DNA of 64,000 nucleotides from Citrobacter telavivensis (GTDB taxonomy: Bacteria > Pseudomonadota > Gammaproteobacteria > Enterobacterales > Enterobacteriaceae), in assembly GCA_009363175.1 (NCBI GenBank), contig CP045205.1, positions 1,860,001 through 1,924,000 on the forward strand. The letters run 5' to 3'. Below the pieces are notes generated by a model. The model did no database searches, was not told the origin of the DNA, and worked only from the letters and a program-made list of their open reading frames with translations. Positions 34,947-44,615 of this stretch are shown here, one piece after another. Each line of letters starts with the position of its first letter. Within the stretch, counting starts at the first letter, position 1. The position numbers were made by a program, and so were the translations under genes.

Positions 34947-37900
34947 ATGTACGGTTCAGTTAAGGTCTGGCAGGAAACCCTCTCATTACCGACCTGGACG
35001 GTGGGTGAGGAAGACACCAACCCAATGTTCCTGGAAAAACGGGTTTATCAGGGTTCTTCAGGGGCGGTTTACCCTTACGGCGTGATCGACACCCTGACCG
35101 GCAAACGCGAGATGCGCGATTACCAGGCCGTGTGGATGGAAAACGATTTTATCCGCGTCATGCTGTTACCAGAACTGGGTGGGCGTATTCACCGCGCGTA
35201 TGACAAAGTACAGCAGCGCGATTTTGTCTATTACAACGAGGTGGTGAAACCCGCGCTGGTTGGTCTGTTGGGGCCGTGGATCTCGGGTGGGATCGAATTT
35301 AACTGGCCGCAGCACCATCGTCCCACCACTTTTATGCCGGTGGATTTTACGCAGCGGGCAGGGGAGCACGGTGAGCAAACCGTCTGGATGGGCGAAGTGG
35401 AGCCGATGCGCGGCCTACAGGTGATGACCGGATTCACCCTCTACCCGGATCGCGCGCTGATAGAAATTACCGGTAAAGTCTTCAACGGCAACGCCACGCC
35501 GCGCCACTTTTTATGGTGGGCGAACCCGGCGGTGAAGGGCGGCGACGATCATCAAAGCGTGTTCCCACCTGATGTTACGGCGGTATTCGATCACGGCAAG
35601 CGCGATGTTTCCGCTTTTCCGATCGCCACGGGCACCTATTACAAAGTCGATTACTCGGCGGGGGTGGATATCTCCCGCTACAAGAATGTGCCGGTGCCGA
35701 CTTCGTACATGGCGGAAAAATCGGACTACGACTTTGTCGGGGCCTGGCATCACGGCGAGCGCGGCGGACTGTTGCACGTTGCCGATCATCATATCTCGCC
35801 GGGAAAAAAACAGTGGAGCTGGGGCTACGGGGATTTCGGTGTCGCCTGGGATCGCAACCTGACCGATGAAAATGGTCCGTACATCGAATTAATGACCGGG
35901 GTGTTTACCGACAACCAGCCTGATTTCACCTGGCTTGCGCCTTACGAAGAGAAGGTGTTCGTTCAGAACTTCCTGCCGTATAGCGAATTAGGGACGGTGC
36001 AAAACGCCAGCACTGACCTGGCGCTGCGACTGGTGCGTGATGAAAACCATCTGTCCGTCGGCGTCTATGCCGTTGCGCCATTACATGACGTGCGGGTGAC
36101 GCTCAGCGCAGACCGCGGGCCTTTCTTCGAAACCATGCTGACGCTGGCACCGGGGGAACACTGGCTGACGACGCTTGCCGATTCGGGCTCTACGCGGATC
36201 GCCATGACGGTCACGCGTCACGACGGTCAGACGCTGCTGCGATACGAAGAGCATATTGCTGACGACCTGCCGCTACCTTCGGCGGCAACGGCCCCCGCAC
36301 AACCGGAGGCGTTGTCTAACACTGATGAACTCTACTTTATCGGTCAGCATCTGGAGCAGTACAACCATGCCAGTCGTTACGCCGGGGATTACTATCGCCG
36401 GGCGTTAGCGATTGATCCGCTGGATTACCGCAACAACGTCGCATTGGGGACGCTGGCGCTGAACCAGGCTGACTGGAGGCAGGCTGAACGCTGTGCGAGA
36501 GCAGCGTTACAGCGAGCGCATCACCTGAACAAAAACCCGCGCGATGGCGAAGCCAGTATGTTGTTGGCCACTGCGCTGGAGCGCCAGGGCGATTGCGAAC
36601 AGGCCTGGGAGCATTACTACAAGGCGAGCTGGAGTGGAAACTGTCGCGATGCGGCCTTCTGGGCTCTGGCGAGGATCGCGATGGCGCGCGGCGACCAGGC
36701 GGATGCATTGGAAAAAGTGACGCAGAGTCTGCGTTTTAACGGCAGCAACAACCTGGCGATGGGGCTGAAAGCGCTGGTGCTGGCAGCGTTGGGGCGCACA
36801 TCAGAGGCGTTGAAGTACATCGAACAGCAGCTCCATGACTATCCGCTCAGCTATGCGTTGCACTATGCGCGCTGGGCAATACGCCGGGATGAACTGTCGA
36901 AGACGGCGCTGATCGCTATTACGGGTCGACGCGGTACCAACGCTTGTGAACTGGCGGGGTGGCTGCTCTCTTTCGGTCAGAAAGCCGCGTCTCGCGAACT
37001 GCTGGAGCTACTGGACAGCCAGGAAACGCTGCCGCTGCTGTGGCGGGCGTCGCTAAGCGACAATCCGCAGCCGTTCATCGACCAGGCGCGGGCCTGCCTG
37101 CACAACCGGGTGCGTTTCCCAAACACTCTTGATGAAGTGCAGATGCTGGAAACGCTGTCGCACAGCGCCTATGCCCGCTATCTGCTGGGCTGCTTCTGGT
37201 ACAGCAAACGCCGCTACGAAGAGGCGCTTTCCTGCTGGCAATTCACCCTGCAACAAGAACCTGAATTTGCGCCAGTGCATCGTCTGCTGGGGATTTATGC
37301 GTGGAACAAACAGCAGGATGCCGTAAAAGCACACCAGTATTTGTCGCAGGCAGTGGCGCTGGAGCCCGATAACGCCCGCTTCCTGTTTGAACTGGATTAT
37401 CTCAATAAGCTATTGGCTACGCCTGTCGGGCAGCGTTTGCAACAGCTTGAATCACGCAAAACGGTGGTATTCCAGCGTGACGATCTGACGGTGGAGTTAC
37501 TTAGCCTGTGGAACGGACTGGGCTACTACGATGAAGCGGCGAAGGTTCTTGGCGAGCGCGTGTTCCATCCCTGGGAAGGGGGCGAAGGGAAAGCGACCGG
37601 GCAGTACTTGCTGAACCAGGTTCATCGGGCGCTGGCGGCGATCGGCAGGGAGGAATTATCTGCCGCGGTCAGCCTGCTACAACAGGCGCTGAGCTATCCG
37701 CATAACCTGGGGGAAGGACGTCTGCCCGGACAAACCGATAACGATATCTGGTATCTGTTGGGCTATTGCGCCCAACGTCAGGGGCATCATGACGAGGCAC
37801 AGCGTTACTTTGCGCGCGCCACCTGCGGTGGAAGTACGTTGGATGCTGGTCGTTACTACAACGATCAGCCCGTGGACTATCTCTTCTGGCAGGGCATGGC

Positions 37901-38213
37901 GCTGAAAAAACTGGGTAAGAGTGACGATGCTGAACAACTCTTCAAAAGCTTCCTGCAATGGGTAGCGTCACAGCGAGACCATGTGCCAGAGGTGGATTTC
38001 TTCGCCGTCTCATTACCGGATCTGGTGGTACTCGATACCCCGGCGGAGGCAAAGCATCAGCAGCACTGCCTGTTTATCACCGCGTTGGGGCATCTGGGGC
38101 TGGAGGATTTATCCGCCTGCCAGCAGGCGCTTGACGCTCTTCTGCAACAGAATCCGGCGCATGACAAAGCTCTGCTCCTGCGCCATGTCATCAGACTGGA
38201 GTTATTGCAATAA
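34947..38213 (+). CDS. yphG: YphG: DUF5107 carbohydrate-active domain plus TPR repeats
   Basis: A 1088-residue cytoplasmic protein. Residues 1-380 form the DUF5107 domain (LLPELGGRIHRAYDKVQQRD, GGIEFNWPQHHRPTTF, WANPAVKGGDDH), which looks like a sugar-mutarotase fold. From about 430 onward it has many TPR-like helical pairs (NVALGTLALNQADWRQAE, LLGIYAWNKQQDAVKAHQYL). I chose ATG 34947, with TGGAGG at 34936. Its molecular function is unproven; it probably acts on the sugar that the downstream porter imports. Confidence 0.88.
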   Translation: MYGSVKVWQETLSLPTWTVGEEDTNPMFLEKRVYQGSSGAVYPYGVIDTLTGKREMRDYQAVWMENDFIRVMLLPELGGRIHRAYDKVQQRDFVYYNEVVKPALVGLLGPWISGGIEFNWPQHHRPTTFMPVDFTQRAGEHGEQTVWMGEVEPMRGLQVMTGFTLYPDRALIEITGKVFNGNATPRHFLWWANPAVKGGDDHQSVFPPDVTAVFDHGKRDVSAFPIATGTYYKVDYSAGVDISRYKNVPVPTSYMAEKSDYDFVGAWHHGERGGLLHVADHHISPGKKQWSWGYGDFGVAWDRNLTDENGPYIELMTGVFTDNQPDFTWLAPYEEKVFVQNFLPYSELGTVQNASTDLALRLVRDENHLSVGVYAVAPLHDVRVTLSADRGPFFETMLTLAPGEHWLTTLADSGSTRIAMTVTRHDGQTLLRYEEHIADDLPLPSAATAPAQPEALSNTDELYFIGQHLEQYNHASRYAGDYYRRALAIDPLDYRNNVALGTLALNQADWRQAERCARAALQRAHHLNKNPRDGEASMLLATALERQGDCEQAWEHYYKASWSGNCRDAAFWALARIAMARGDQADALEKVTQSLRFNGSNNLAMGLKALVLAALGRTSEALKYIEQQLHDYPLSYALHYARWAIRRDELSKTALIAITGRRGTNACELAGWLLSFGQKAASRELLELLDSQETLPLLWRASLSDNPQPFIDQARACLHNRVRFPNTLDEVQMLETLSHSAYARYLLGCFWYSKRRYEEALSCWQFTLQQEPEFAPVHRLLGIYAWNKQQDAVKAHQYLSQAVALEPDNARFLFELDYLNKLLATPVGQRLQQLESRKTVVFQRDDLTVELLSLWNGLGYYDEAAKVLGERVFHPWEGGEGKATGQYLLNQVHRALAAIGREELSAAVSLLQQALSYPHNLGEGRLPGQTDNDIWYLLGYCAQRQGHHDEAQRYFARATCGGSTLDAGRYYNDQPVDYLFWQGMALKKLGKSDDAEQLFKSFLQWVASQRDHVPEVDFFAVSLPDLVVLDTPAEAKHQQHCLFITALGHLGLEDLSACQQALDALLQQNPAHDKALLLRHVIRLELLQ

Positions 38214-38284
38214 ACCCTGAACCGGTGGTGGTGACGCCACCGGAAACCTACTGTTCCCTGCGTTTCCCTGAAAGAGGAATCATA

Positions 38285-39727
38285 ATGAATAACGCGCAGA
38301 CACATTTGAAAATCGGCTACGTCTGGACCATCTGTCTGGTCGCGGCCTGTGGTGGTTTGCTGTTTGGCTACGACTGGGTGGTGATTGGCGGGGCAAAACC
38401 CTTTTATGAAGCGTACTTCTCAATAACCGATCCGGCGCAGTCGGGCTGGGCGATGAGTTCGGCGCTGGTAGGCTGTATTTTTGGGGCGCTGATTTCCGGC
38501 TGGTGTGCGGATAAATTTGGCCGAAAAATGCCGCTGATCCTCTCGGCTATTCTGTTCAGCGCCTCCGCATGGGGAACCGCCGTTGCCAGTAACTTCGACA
38601 TGTTCGTGATTTACCGCATCGTCGGCGGCGTCGGGATTGGCCTTGCCTCCGCGCTCAGTCCGCTGTACATCGCTGAAGTCAGTCCGGCGGAAAAACGCGG
38701 ACGCTTTGTGGCGGTGAACCAGTTGACCATTGTGATTGGCGTGCTGGCGGCGCAGCTGATCAACCTGATGATCGCCGAACCCGTTGCGACAGGGGCCACG
38801 CAGCAGGCGATCGTCGAGAGCTGGAACGGGCAGATGGGCTGGCGCTGGATGTTTGGCGCAGAGTTAGTCCCTGCGCTGGTGTTTCTGGTACTGATGTTTT
38901 TCGTTCCCGAATCCCCGCGCTGGCTGGTGAAGGCGGGTAAACCGGAACGCGCGCGCGCCATGCTGCAACGCATTGGCTCTACGGAGTATGCCGGGCAGAC
39001 GCTGAAGGAGATTGAGCACACGCTACTCAAAGATAACCATAAGGTGGCATGGTCAACGCTGTTGCAACCACAGATCAAACCGATAGTTATTATCGGCATG
39101 GTGCTGGCGGTCTTCCAGCAGTGGTGTGGGATCAACGTGATCTTTAATTACGCGCAGGAGATTTTCGCCTCCGCCGGTTTCGACATCAACGGCACCCTGA
39201 AATCCATTGTCGCCACCGGCATTATCAATCTGGTCTTTACTCTTGCCGCGCTGCCGCTGGTGGATAAACTCGGTCGCCGCAAACTGATGCTGTTTGGCGC
39301 ATCCGGCCTGACCGTGATTTATGTGTTGATTGCTGGTGCATACGGGATGGGGATTATGGGCTGGCCGGTGCTGGTTCTGGTGCTGGCAGCCATTGCGATC
39401 TATGCCCTGACGCTGGCACCTGTCACCTGGGTGCTGCTGTCCGAAATTTTCCCTAACCGCGTGCGCGGGCTGGCGATGTCGTTGGGCACGCTGGCACTGT
39501 GGATTGCCTGCTTCCTGCTGACCTATACCTTCCCGCTGCTCAATGCCGGGCTGGGCGCAGCCGGGAGTTTCCTGCTCTACGGCGTGATTTGTGCGATGGG
39601 TTATGTGTACGTGCTGCGTAATGTACCTGAAACCAAAGGCGTCACCCTGGAAGCCCTTGAGGAACAACTGGCGGCGAGACACCTGAAGGCCAGCCCGTCG
39701 TCGGCACAGCAGAGAAGTGCTCGCTGA
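38285..39727 (+). CDS. MFS sugar:proton symporter (XylE/GalP-like)
   Basis: A 480-residue twelve-helix sugar porter. Family motifs are present: DKFGRKMPL and DKLGRRKLM after helices 2 and 8, PESPRWLV before the central loop and the C-terminal VPETKG. QQWCGIN in helix 7 matches the sugar-binding QQxxGxN of XylE. ATG 38285 has GAGGAAT upstream. It sits between yphG and an aldose epimerase, overlapping the latter by one base, so the imported substrate is likely a hexose or pentose used by this operon. In E. coli an ABC importer (yphDEF) sits at the matching place. Confidence 0.88.
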   Translation: MNNAQTHLKIGYVWTICLVAACGGLLFGYDWVVIGGAKPFYEAYFSITDPAQSGWAMSSALVGCIFGALISGWCADKFGRKMPLILSAILFSASAWGTAVASNFDMFVIYRIVGGVGIGLASALSPLYIAEVSPAEKRGRFVAVNQLTIVIGVLAAQLINLMIAEPVATGATQQAIVESWNGQMGWRWMFGAELVPALVFLVLMFFVPESPRWLVKAGKPERARAMLQRIGSTEYAGQTLKEIEHTLLKDNHKVAWSTLLQPQIKPIVIIGMVLAVFQQWCGINVIFNYAQEIFASAGFDINGTLKSIVATGIINLVFTLAALPLVDKLGRRKLMLFGASGLTVIYVLIAGAYGMGIMGWPVLVLVLAAIAIYALTLAPVTWVLLSEIFPNRVRGLAMSLGTLALWIACFLLTYTFPLLNAGLGAAGSFLLYGVICAMGYVYVLRNVPETKGVTLEALEEQLAARHLKASPSSAQQRSAR

Positions 39728-40569
39728 TGACGACGCCGCTGACGCTGAATAACGCGCATCTGCGGATGCGCGTGGACCCGCAGGGCGGTAGGCTGCTGGC
39801 ATTGTTTTCGTTACAACATCAACAGCCGGTTTTACGTGCAGGCGAGGGGAAATCCGTTGGTGAGGGTGGGCTGTTTCCGATGCTTCCGGTCGCCAATCGT
39901 GTGGCCGATAACCGCTTCAGCCAGCGCGGAACAGAGGTGCAGTTGCCGCTGCATAATGCGGATGAACGTTTCTTTCTGCACGGTGACGGCTGGCTTAAGC
40001 GCTGGGAGATAGCAGACGTAACCGACGACAGTTGTCGATTGTGTTTGCGCAGTCAACTGGCGTGCGGGTATGACTATCTGGCGGAACTCCAGTATGTGCT
40101 GGAGGCGTCGGTACTCAGAGCGTCGCTGACGATCGTTCATCTGGGCAAACGCCCGATGCTTTACGGCTGCGGTTTTCACCCGTTCTTTGTGTTTGATGCT
40201 CAAAGCACCGTGCAGTTCTCGGCAAGCGGTTACTGGCCAGAAGGCGAACATCATTTGCCACTGGCCTGGCAGAGCGAACTCCCGGCGGAAGTCGATTTCA
40301 CCAGGTCGCAATATGGCGCGGATCGCTGGCTGAACGTGGGATATTCCGGATGGAGCGGACAGGCGGTTATCCGTAGAGATGTGATGAATGTCACGATTTC
40401 TGCGCAAACTCCCTGGCTGATGCTCTTCAGAATGCCAGGTCAGTCATTCCTTTGTCTGGAACCGCAGACGCATCCGGTAAATGCCCACCACATGCCGGGG
40501 CTGCCGGGATTACGGATGTTAGGCTCCGGAGAACAGTGTTGTTTTACGATGGAGATTCGCGTTGATTAG
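39727..40569 (+). CDS. Aldose 1-epimerase family protein (YphB-like)
   Basis: A 280-residue galactose-mutarotase-like enzyme. The likely catalytic residues are the histidine in FLHGDGWLKRW, the second histidine in GCGFHPFFVF and the glutamate in LCLEPQTHPVNA. Such enzymes interconvert alpha and beta sugars. It resembles E. coli YphB in the same locus but is clearly diverged. It is coupled to the MFS gene by a TGATG overlap. Confidence 0.85.
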   Translation: MTTPLTLNNAHLRMRVDPQGGRLLALFSLQHQQPVLRAGEGKSVGEGGLFPMLPVANRVADNRFSQRGTEVQLPLHNADERFFLHGDGWLKRWEIADVTDDSCRLCLRSQLACGYDYLAELQYVLEASVLRASLTIVHLGKRPMLYGCGFHPFFVFDAQSTVQFSASGYWPEGEHHLPLAWQSELPAEVDFTRSQYGADRWLNVGYSGWSGQAVIRRDVMNVTISAQTPWLMLFRMPGQSFLCLEPQTHPVNAHHMPGLPGLRMLGSGEQCCFTMEIRVD

Positions 40570-40657
40570 CGACAAAACGTTGTTATGTCGCTGTTAATGT
40601 TCACTTGCGCCAGCCTGCGTTTATCGCCAGACTATCGCCTCCACACGGGAGGGGATC

Positions 40658-41797
40658 ATGTCTTTGCACTCCACGCGCTGGCTGGCGCTCGGTTACTTCA
40701 CCTACTTTTTTAGCTACGGGATTTTTCTTCCCTTCTGGAGCGTCTGGCTTAAAGGGCTTGGCCTCACGCCAGAAACGATCGGCCTGCTGCTAGGCGCTGG
40801 ACTGGTGGCGCGTTTTCTCGGGAGTCTGATCATTGCCCCGCGGGTCAGCGACCCGTCGCGACTGATCCGTGCGTTACGCCTCCTGGCGCTGCTGACGCTG
40901 GTCTTTGCACTGGCCTTCTGGGCCGGAACCCATGTCGCGTGGCTGATGGTGGTGATGGTTGGCTTTAACCTCTTCTTCTCACCGCTGGTGCCGCTCACGG
41001 ACGCGCTGGCGAATACCTGGCAAAAACAGATTACGATGGACTACGGTCGGGTACGACTGTGGGGATCGGTGGCGTTTGTTATTGGTTCGGCGTTGACCGG
41101 AAAGCTGGTCAGCGTGTTTGATTATCGGGCGGTTCTGGCGCTGCTGACGCTGGGCGTCGCCTCAATGCTGCTGGGAATGCTGATTCGCCCCAGCGTGCTG
41201 CCACAGGGGGAAAACCGGCACCAGGAGAGCGCCGGTTGGCCCGCCTGGCGTGCGCTGGTCACGCAGAGCTGGCGCTTTCTGGCCTGCGTATGTCTGTTGC
41301 AGGGGGCGCATGCCGCTTACTACGGCTTTAGCGCCATTTACTGGCAGGGAGCCGGCTATTCCGCTTCGGCGGTAGGCTATCTCTGGTCGCTCGGCGTGGT
41401 TGCGGAAGTGATTATCTTTGCTCTAAGCAACAAACTGTTCCGCCGCTTCAGCGCCCGCGATCTGTTACTGCTCTCCGCCGTCTGTGGGGTGATTCGCTGG
41501 GGACTGATGGGCTGGACGACGGCGCTGCCGTGGCTGATTGTCGTGCAGATCCTCCATTGCGGCACTTTTACCGTGTGCCACCTGGCGGCGATGCGCTATA
41601 TCGCGGCGCGTCAGGGAAGCGAAGTGATCCGTCTGCAGGCGGTCTATTCTGCGGTGGCGATGGGCGGCAGTATTGCCATCATGACCGTGTTCGCCGGCTT
41701 CCTGTATCAGAACCTGGGCAACGGCGTCTTCTGGGTAATGGCGCTGGTGGCGCTACCGGCCATGGTGCTGCGGCCAAAGGTGACCGCCTCAGCCTGA
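40658..41797 (+). CDS. hcaT: MFS transporter HcaT
   Basis: A 379-residue major-facilitator protein, nearly identical in layout to E. coli HcaT (opening STRWLALGYFTYFFSYGIFLP by motif; twelve membrane segments; LHCGTFTVCHLAAMRYI near the end). HcaT is proposed to import 3-phenylpropionate. Here the hca dioxygenase genes that follow in E. coli are absent, so the transporter has lost its presumed pathway. It converges on csiE, overlapping by 9 bases. Confidence 0.9.
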   Translation: MSLHSTRWLALGYFTYFFSYGIFLPFWSVWLKGLGLTPETIGLLLGAGLVARFLGSLIIAPRVSDPSRLIRALRLLALLTLVFALAFWAGTHVAWLMVVMVGFNLFFSPLVPLTDALANTWQKQITMDYGRVRLWGSVAFVIGSALTGKLVSVFDYRAVLALLTLGVASMLLGMLIRPSVLPQGENRHQESAGWPAWRALVTQSWRFLACVCLLQGAHAAYYGFSAIYWQGAGYSASAVGYLWSLGVVAEVIIFALSNKLFRRFSARDLLLLSAVCGVIRWGLMGWTTALPWLIVVQILHCGTFTVCHLAAMRYIAARQGSEVIRLQAVYSAVAMGGSIAIMTVFAGFLYQNLGNGVFWVMALVALPAMVLRPKVTASA

Positions 41798-43069
41798 TTC
41801 CAGCATCTTGCGGATCTGCTGTTGCTGATGTGGCGTCAGCGCTTGATCCGCGTGAATCAACGGTGGTGAAAAGAGCGGCAGCAGCGTGGCGTAAGGGGTG
41901 ACAATCAGCGCCACGCCGCGCGGCGAGCCCTCCCGCTGGAAATTCCGCATTGGCAACGGCTTGATGTTCAGCGGCAGCAGGGTCAGCTCACGCAGCTGTT
42001 GCTCTATCTGCTGCTCCAGTTGCGGATTATCCCCGGTCAGTAAGACGACCTGCTTCTCATGCAAATCATTATCCTGCATCAGCCATGCGCCAAAAATCAC
42101 CGCCACCAGTCCCGTCTCTTCCTCGGAAAATTCAACGTCATACTCTTCTTCAAGCCCGCGTAACGCATCACGAGTGGTACGCATCAGACGCGGATAGAGG
42201 CGGGCGAACTCTTCCGGCAACGTGTTATCGATACCGATAGAAAACAGACTGCGGTTCAGTGCCTGAGCGAGGTGGATGTAGAGTTGGGCATTCAGTCCGT
42301 GCTCGTCATTGAAACGCACCGCGCCCATTTCGCGAAAGCGCAGGATCAGCCGGGCGATCGCCAGACGCAACCGCCGGTTCTGCTGATGGTTATCGCGAAT
42401 CGGATCCGGGATGCGGATCATCGAAAACAGCAGCGCCATAAACAGTGATTCCGTGAGCGGCGCATTTTGCATGACGCGCCGCTGCCAGTGGCGACCGATC
42501 TCCTGCGCCAGCGGGTATTCGGCGCAGGATTGCGCCCAGCGCTGCTGGACAGGATTAAATTCCGGGGAGATCCCCGCGTGATGCTGCAACAGGCAATATT
42601 GCAGATAGAGGTGCAGGAACTGAATATCCCGGCACTCAAACGGTTTTTGCAGGCGACGCGCGCAGAGGTTAATCAGCGCATGCAGATTGGTGTCGTCATA
42701 CAGCGTGCGCAGGATCCCCCGCTGTTTCAGTTCGGTTTTGAGGGCGGGGGCAAAGTGTTGGGTAATGAACGCCGGACACAAACGCAGGCCGCGTCTGAGC
42801 CAGTGTAAGAGGCAGAGGCGTTGGTTTAACGCGGTACCTTCGATCCGGTAGCACCCGTTCGGACCAGTGCTAATGCTGAGTCGATGATAACGCTGGATCT
42901 CCCGTCCCGTTTCGACAATATCCTCACGGGCAACAGCATCATCGACACCATTTAGCGCACTGAACATTTCCGCGGTGGCACTTTGCCCCGGCTGGAAAAG
43001 CGTCAGCAAAACCTGGCAACGGCGCTGGGGAGCAGAAAGTACAGATGGCGGAGCAAGCGTTGGCATCAT
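41789..43069 (-). CDS. csiE: Stationary-phase-inducible PRD protein CsiE
   Basis: A 426-residue protein, the E. coli length, with two PRD-like regulatory domains (about 60-280, with HALINLCARRLQKP and LNAQLYIHLAQALNRSLF) and an EIIB-like end. CsiE is induced by sigma-S and cAMP-CRP on carbon limitation; its target is not known. It lacks an obvious DNA-binding or antiterminator domain of full size at the N-terminus. It is convergent with hcaT. Confidence 0.9.
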   Translation of the reverse strand: MMPTLAPPSVLSAPQRRCQVLLTLFQPGQSATAEMFSALNGVDDAVAREDIVETGREIQRYHRLSISTGPNGCYRIEGTALNQRLCLLHWLRRGLRLCPAFITQHFAPALKTELKQRGILRTLYDDTNLHALINLCARRLQKPFECRDIQFLHLYLQYCLLQHHAGISPEFNPVQQRWAQSCAEYPLAQEIGRHWQRRVMQNAPLTESLFMALLFSMIRIPDPIRDNHQQNRRLRLAIARLILRFREMGAVRFNDEHGLNAQLYIHLAQALNRSLFSIGIDNTLPEEFARLYPRLMRTTRDALRGLEEEYDVEFSEEETGLVAVIFGAWLMQDNDLHEKQVVLLTGDNPQLEQQIEQQLRELTLLPLNIKPLPMRNFQREGSPRGVALIVTPYATLLPLFSPPLIHADQALTPHQQQQIRKMLESG

Positions 43070-43268
43070 CTGTCGGATCTCCCGTAGGTATGTTAGATAA
43101 GAATAGCTAAAGTTTTTCCATAGCCATTACGAATGAAATGTTTTGCGTCAGGATTGCAGGGAGAGGTCACAGAATTTTTCACGCGTGCAGCCACATCAGA
43201 AAGTTTAACGCAGCGCTTTACCAGGATTTTTCGCGTTTTTTATCTTCAGATGGCGCAAAAATAAATAT

Positions 43269-43292
43269 CCTCCGGCATAGCCGGAGGTTTTT
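43269..43292 (+). terminator. Hairpin CCTCCGGC / GCCGGAGG with T run
   Basis: An 8-bp stem with a 3-base ATA loop and five T residues, in the space between csiE and the IS200 copy. On the plus strand it would stop read-through from the left; both flanking genes run leftwards, so it may be a remnant of a lost rightward gene. Confidence 0.75.
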
Positions 43293-43299
43293 CTGATGC

Positions 43300-43962
43300 G
43301 CCTATAAGGCTCTGTTACCAGCCGCGCCCTAACAGGCGCATACGATCTGACATTTGCATCAGACTTCGTTACTTACGGCCCGTAAACGGGCTGCCCGGAT
43401 AAGGGATCGATAACTGCTCACCCATTTTATCCTCTGCAAGCTGCTGCTTTATGTAGTCCTGTATCTTCGCCGTGTTCTTACCCACCGTATCTACGTAGTA
43501 TCCACGACACCAGAACTCCCTGTTCCTGTATTTAAACTTCATATCACCAAATTGCTCATACAACATCAGACTGCTTTTCCCTTTCAGATACCCCATAAAA
43601 CCCGATACGCTCATTTTGGGCGGGATTTCCACAAGCATATGGATATGATCTGCACAGCATTCCGCTTCCAGGATTCGTACGTTTTTCCACTCACACAGCT
43701 TTCTTAAGATGCCGCCTATCGCTCTGCGCTTCTCTCCGTAGAACGCTTGCCTTCGGTATTTTGGCGCAAAAACTATATGATATTTACAGTTCCATCGGGT
43801 GTGCGCTAAGCTCTTTTCGTCCCCCATTGGGACCCCCTTTTGATTTCTTGTTTAACTTTTGCAGTTGCCAGACCGCAAGGTGTTTTAACAAATCAAAAGG
43901 GGTTTTAATAACTGGCTCAAAGCTGAAAGCTTCCCGGAACCCCAGCCTAGCTGGGGGTTTTC
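43300..43962 (-). mobile_element. IS200 family insertion sequence
   Basis: A copy of IS200 (IS200/IS605 family) with intact transposase. Typical IS200 marks are the subterminal hairpin CCCCAGC-CTA-GCTGGGG (43940-43956) before the transposase and a second hairpin GCGCC / GGCGC (43324-43339) after it. IS200 makes no inverted repeats or target duplication, so the outer limits are estimates; a 709-bp standard length would reach a little further left. It sits between csiE and the SIS gene without breaking either. Confidence 0.85.
43369..43827 (-). CDS. tnpA: IS200 transposase TnpA (Y1 HUH)
   Basis: The 152-residue transposase is full length. It has the HUH metal motif in CCADHIHMLVEIPP (about residues 58-71) and the Y1 helix KNTAKIQDYIKQQL, whose tyrosine makes the 5' DNA link. 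It moves the element as single-stranded DNA. The reading frame is uninterrupted, so it could be active, although IS200 is normally kept nearly silent by structure in its leader and an antisense RNA. Confidence 0.95.
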   Translation of the reverse strand: MGDEKSLAHTRWNCKYHIVFAPKYRRQAFYGEKRRAIGGILRKLCEWKNVRILEAECCADHIHMLVEIPPKMSVSGFMGYLKGKSSLMLYEQFGDMKFKYRNREFWCRGYYVDTVGKNTAKIQDYIKQQLAEDKMGEQLSIPYPGSPFTGRK

Positions 43963-43974
43963 TGTGCACAAAAA

Positions 43975-43998
43975 AGCCCCGCCGGAGAAGGCGAGGCT
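43975..43998 (-). terminator. Terminator of the ABC-kinase-isomerase operon
   Basis: On the minus strand AGCCTCGCC and GGCGGGGCT pair (one G-U) and run into six T residues. It lies 17 bases after the SIS gene and ends the leftward operon just before the IS200 end. Confidence 0.85.
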
Positions 43999-44015
43999 GA
44001 AAGGTTGCTAATGGA

Positions 44016-44615
44016 TTAGCGCTCCTGTCGCAGGGTTAAACCGACATCCCCCCCCGGATGCACGGCCAGCAGCGTTTCTTTGGTGTAGCCGCTCTCGCTC
44101 ATCAGACACGCGCAGGCGGCATCAAAGATCGCAATCACCAGCATGATGGAGGTGGTCGCCAGCATGTTCAGCGGATCCGCCTCGCGCTGGACGCCGGTAG
44201 AAATCACCAGTCGGGCGGCGCGGGCAATGGCGGAATCCGGGTTTTCCGTGACGCTGATAATCGGCACGTTGCGTGCGGCCAGCCCCGGCAACAGTCGCGT
44301 GAGCTCGTCAGAGTTACCGCCACGGGAAAGCAGAATGACCCGATCGTCCGCGCGTAAAAAACCGAGATCGCCGTGCGCGGCATCGGTGGCGTTGAGATAG
44401 ATTGCCGGGCGCTCAACGCAGGCCAGCATGTGGGCGATTTTTCGCGCCGCAATGCCGGAGGTGCCGACGCCGGTGACCACAATTTTCCCACGGCATTCGC
44501 GCAGTTCCGTCATTAACGCGTTCCAGACCGGTTCGTTAAGATGCTGACCCAGACCGGCCAGCGCCTCGCTGTAGAGGCTCCAGGTGTCGCTGGCCTGCTG
44601 CCATGAACTACTCAT
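44016..44615 (-). CDS. SIS-domain sugar-phosphate isomerase
   Basis: A 199-residue single SIS domain. Visible parts are the phosphate-binding loop VVTGVGTSGIAARKIAHML (about 46-64), the NATDAAHGDLGFL segment typical of the KdsD/GutQ arabinose-5-phosphate isomerases, and the second loop LLSRGGNSDEL. It lacks the CBS pair of KdsD, and is near in size to 6-phospho-3-hexuloisomerase. The start overlaps the kinase stop by 4 bases. It would isomerise the sugar phosphate made by the kinase. The exact substrate is not known. Confidence 0.8.
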   Translation of the reverse strand: MSSSWQQASDTWSLYSEALAGLGQHLNEPVWNALMTELRECRGKIVVTGVGTSGIAARKIAHMLACVERPAIYLNATDAAHGDLGFLRADDRVILLSRGGNSDELTRLLPGLAARNVPIISVTENPDSAIARAARLVISTGVQREADPLNMLATTSIMLVIAIFDAACACLMSESGYTKETLLAVHPGGDVGLTLRQER

